Assembly (NCBI GenBank): GCA_951394405.1
Contig: OX596343.1
Coordinates: forward strand, 930,001 to 994,000
Direction of reading: 5' to 3'
DNA length: 64,000 nt
Source: Coprinellus micaceus
Lineage: Eukaryota; Basidiomycota; Agaricomycetes; Agaricales; Psathyrellaceae
Shown: piece by piece, positions 63,001 through 64,000 of the stretch
Layout: each line of letters starts with the position of its first letter
How positions within the stretch are numbered: position 1 is the first letter of the stretch
Notes under the pieces: generated by a model
What the model was told of the DNA's origin: nothing
Databases searched by the model: none
Seen by the model: the letters and a program-made list of their open reading frames with translations, nothing else
Program-made: the position numbers and the translations under genes

Positions 63001-64000
63001 CAACGAAGGAGGCGGAGCTAGCTGTGAAGAGGGAGACGAGGGGCAAGAAAAAGGCAGACACAACGGCGACCAGACCATTGGCCGTAGGCCCAGGAGGATC
63101 AAAGGCTAATCCAGTTGGGTCGGTTACGGGGAAGAACAAGCCGAGGGCGGAAAACGGGTCATCTAAAGGGCGAAAGGACAGGGACATGGCGAGCAAGGAA
63201 GGAAACATGACAGGATTGGTTGACACAAATGTTAGTCAGAAATTCCGAGGTTGTCAAGTACCTTACTTACCCTCACCGTCAACGCAGGAGCCTTTGGACG
63301 CTGGCTCGCTTCCATCTGCTACTGCAGGCGCTTCCGTACCTCAAGCCTTTGGAGCTCCCAGCGACCGGCCGTATGATGACCCTAGAGTCACTATAGCATT
63401 TTCGTCCTCATCTTCCGTAAGCTATACGTCGCAAACTCTAGCTGCCGTTGTACTAACCGTCCGCTTCAAGGCACTCGAAACCCCAGTCGGTAGATACTCT
63501 ACAGGTCCAACGTCAGTAGACACCATACCCTCGGATGGCACAACAGTCGATAGATCTTCCTCCGAATTGGTACGCACTTCTATGACACGGACTCTGCTAC
63601 CATCTGACCGCTTGTGACACCCAGAGCCCCTCTCTGGCTTCAGAGGACCACACGAGACCAGGAGCATCGGCACGGACAGTCACTGGCCCAGCCTCTGAGA
63701 ATCCCAAGAGCGATAAGAGAAAGGCTGTGAAGATTTCCATTAGCACACCCAAGTTCCACTTTCTTGGCGATTACGTGAAAACTATCCGATTTGTCGGCAC
63801 GACGGATAATTACTCGACAGAATTGGTGCGTCAAGTCGTCGAAGATCGGGTTTGACGCAGGAGTAGCTCACAGTTTCTACGTGTTGCAAGGGTGAACTGC
63901 ATCATCGCTCCCCTAAGCGGTGGTATCATCGGTCATCCAAGAGGAACTTTCGGCGAGAAGTAGTTCGACACGAACGGAAGGTTGGGCGCATGAGAAAACT
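60085..64000 (+). CDS. Plavaka (CACTA-like) DDE transposase, runs past window end
   Basis: The ATG at 60085 leads to a C2H2 finger (CSSCGGGFFDSERLAYHQTF) and a variable region. Exon 2 (about 60710) opens HMAFRNLPKPTLLQGKPNKF and contains VLGPFPNLSSFELGEWYINA and VVVGLMFWSDATHMTSFSDE. Later exons give IVIMCHDNIERRFYIRIFTY with SADYPEK, CPCPRC, VVDLLHEFEIGVWKGLFTHI, CALPVFDSLIPDP, VCVRWHALAKLRLHTDETLQ, and, after a Lys/Ala-rich insert, KFHFLGDYVKTIRFVGTTDN. A final intron (about 63827-63890) joins YSTEL to GELHHRSPKRWYHRSSKRNF. The Plavaka blocks are colinear and I see no stop in the conserved parts, so this copy may be intact. It would cut and paste its own DNA in the nucleus. The C-terminus lies beyond 64000. 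Confidence 0.8.
62877..63010 (+). repeat. in-frame AAGAAGGCAGAG tandem repeat in the Plavaka gene
   Basis: About six units of 21 bp encode KKAESDA/KKAEAAA, a Lys-Ala-Glu helix, between the helical DDE-domain insertion and the last conserved block. Replication slippage is the likely source. It is likely to form a charged linker or coiled coil. Confidence 0.8.

Overview
The window is nuclear DNA of a filamentous basidiomycete, most likely an Agaricomycete. The reasons are short introns with GTRNGT/YAG borders, Ssn6/Cyc8-type TPR pseudogenes, a DUF6698-like gene, a KDZ transposase with CxC5/CxC6-like cysteine clusters, a Plavaka transposase, Tad1-type LINEs, a DIRS-like element and a fungal TET/JBP-like dioxygenase. 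I cannot fix the species.

Bases 1-35300 are a transposon graveyard. From left to right they hold: a decayed hAT transposase (949-2213); a LINE on the minus strand (2473-5816), cut after its endonuclease domain; a Copia polyprotein (5902-13183) with its 3' LTR (13255-13564), split by a 5.45-kb composite element (6573-12025) that itself carries a DIRS-like gag/RT/RNase H/tyrosine-recombinase unit; a 316-bp hAT-type MITE; a second minus-strand LINE (13890-16919) behind a remnant of another LINE; a C-rich block; and a decayed KDZ-type unit (19770-25270). A family of about 1-kb elements with imperfect terminal inverted repeats, 8-bp target duplications and palindromic subterminal repeats recurs at 6573, 17437, 22137, 25589 (half copy) and 26567. 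After these come a probable Ty3-type LTR (28660-29464), a DDE integrase-core pseudogene (29465-31575) and a minus-strand Ty3/gypsy gag-protease remnant ending in its own LTR (32203-35255). A 200-N assembly gap lies at 22716-22915.

Bases 35300-60000 are lower in obvious transposons and hold host-like genes in a striking layout. A coiled-coil gene plus an Ssn6 pseudogene (38814-42420) and an Ssn6 pseudogene plus a coiled-coil gene (54826-59432) form two diverged arms of an inverted duplication. Between the arms lie several multi-exon orphan genes, a DUF6698-like gene (47014-48599) and a TET/JBP-like 2-oxoglutarate/Fe(II) dioxygenase gene (51947-53686, minus strand). A perfect 20-bp palindrome containing two MluI cell-cycle boxes (ACGCGT) lies about 175 bp upstream of the dioxygenase start.

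Bases 60085-64000 hold an apparently intact Plavaka (CACTA-like) transposase that runs off the window end. Taken together, this is a repeat-rich accessory region in which DNA transposons and a candidate DNA-base-modifying enzyme lie close together.
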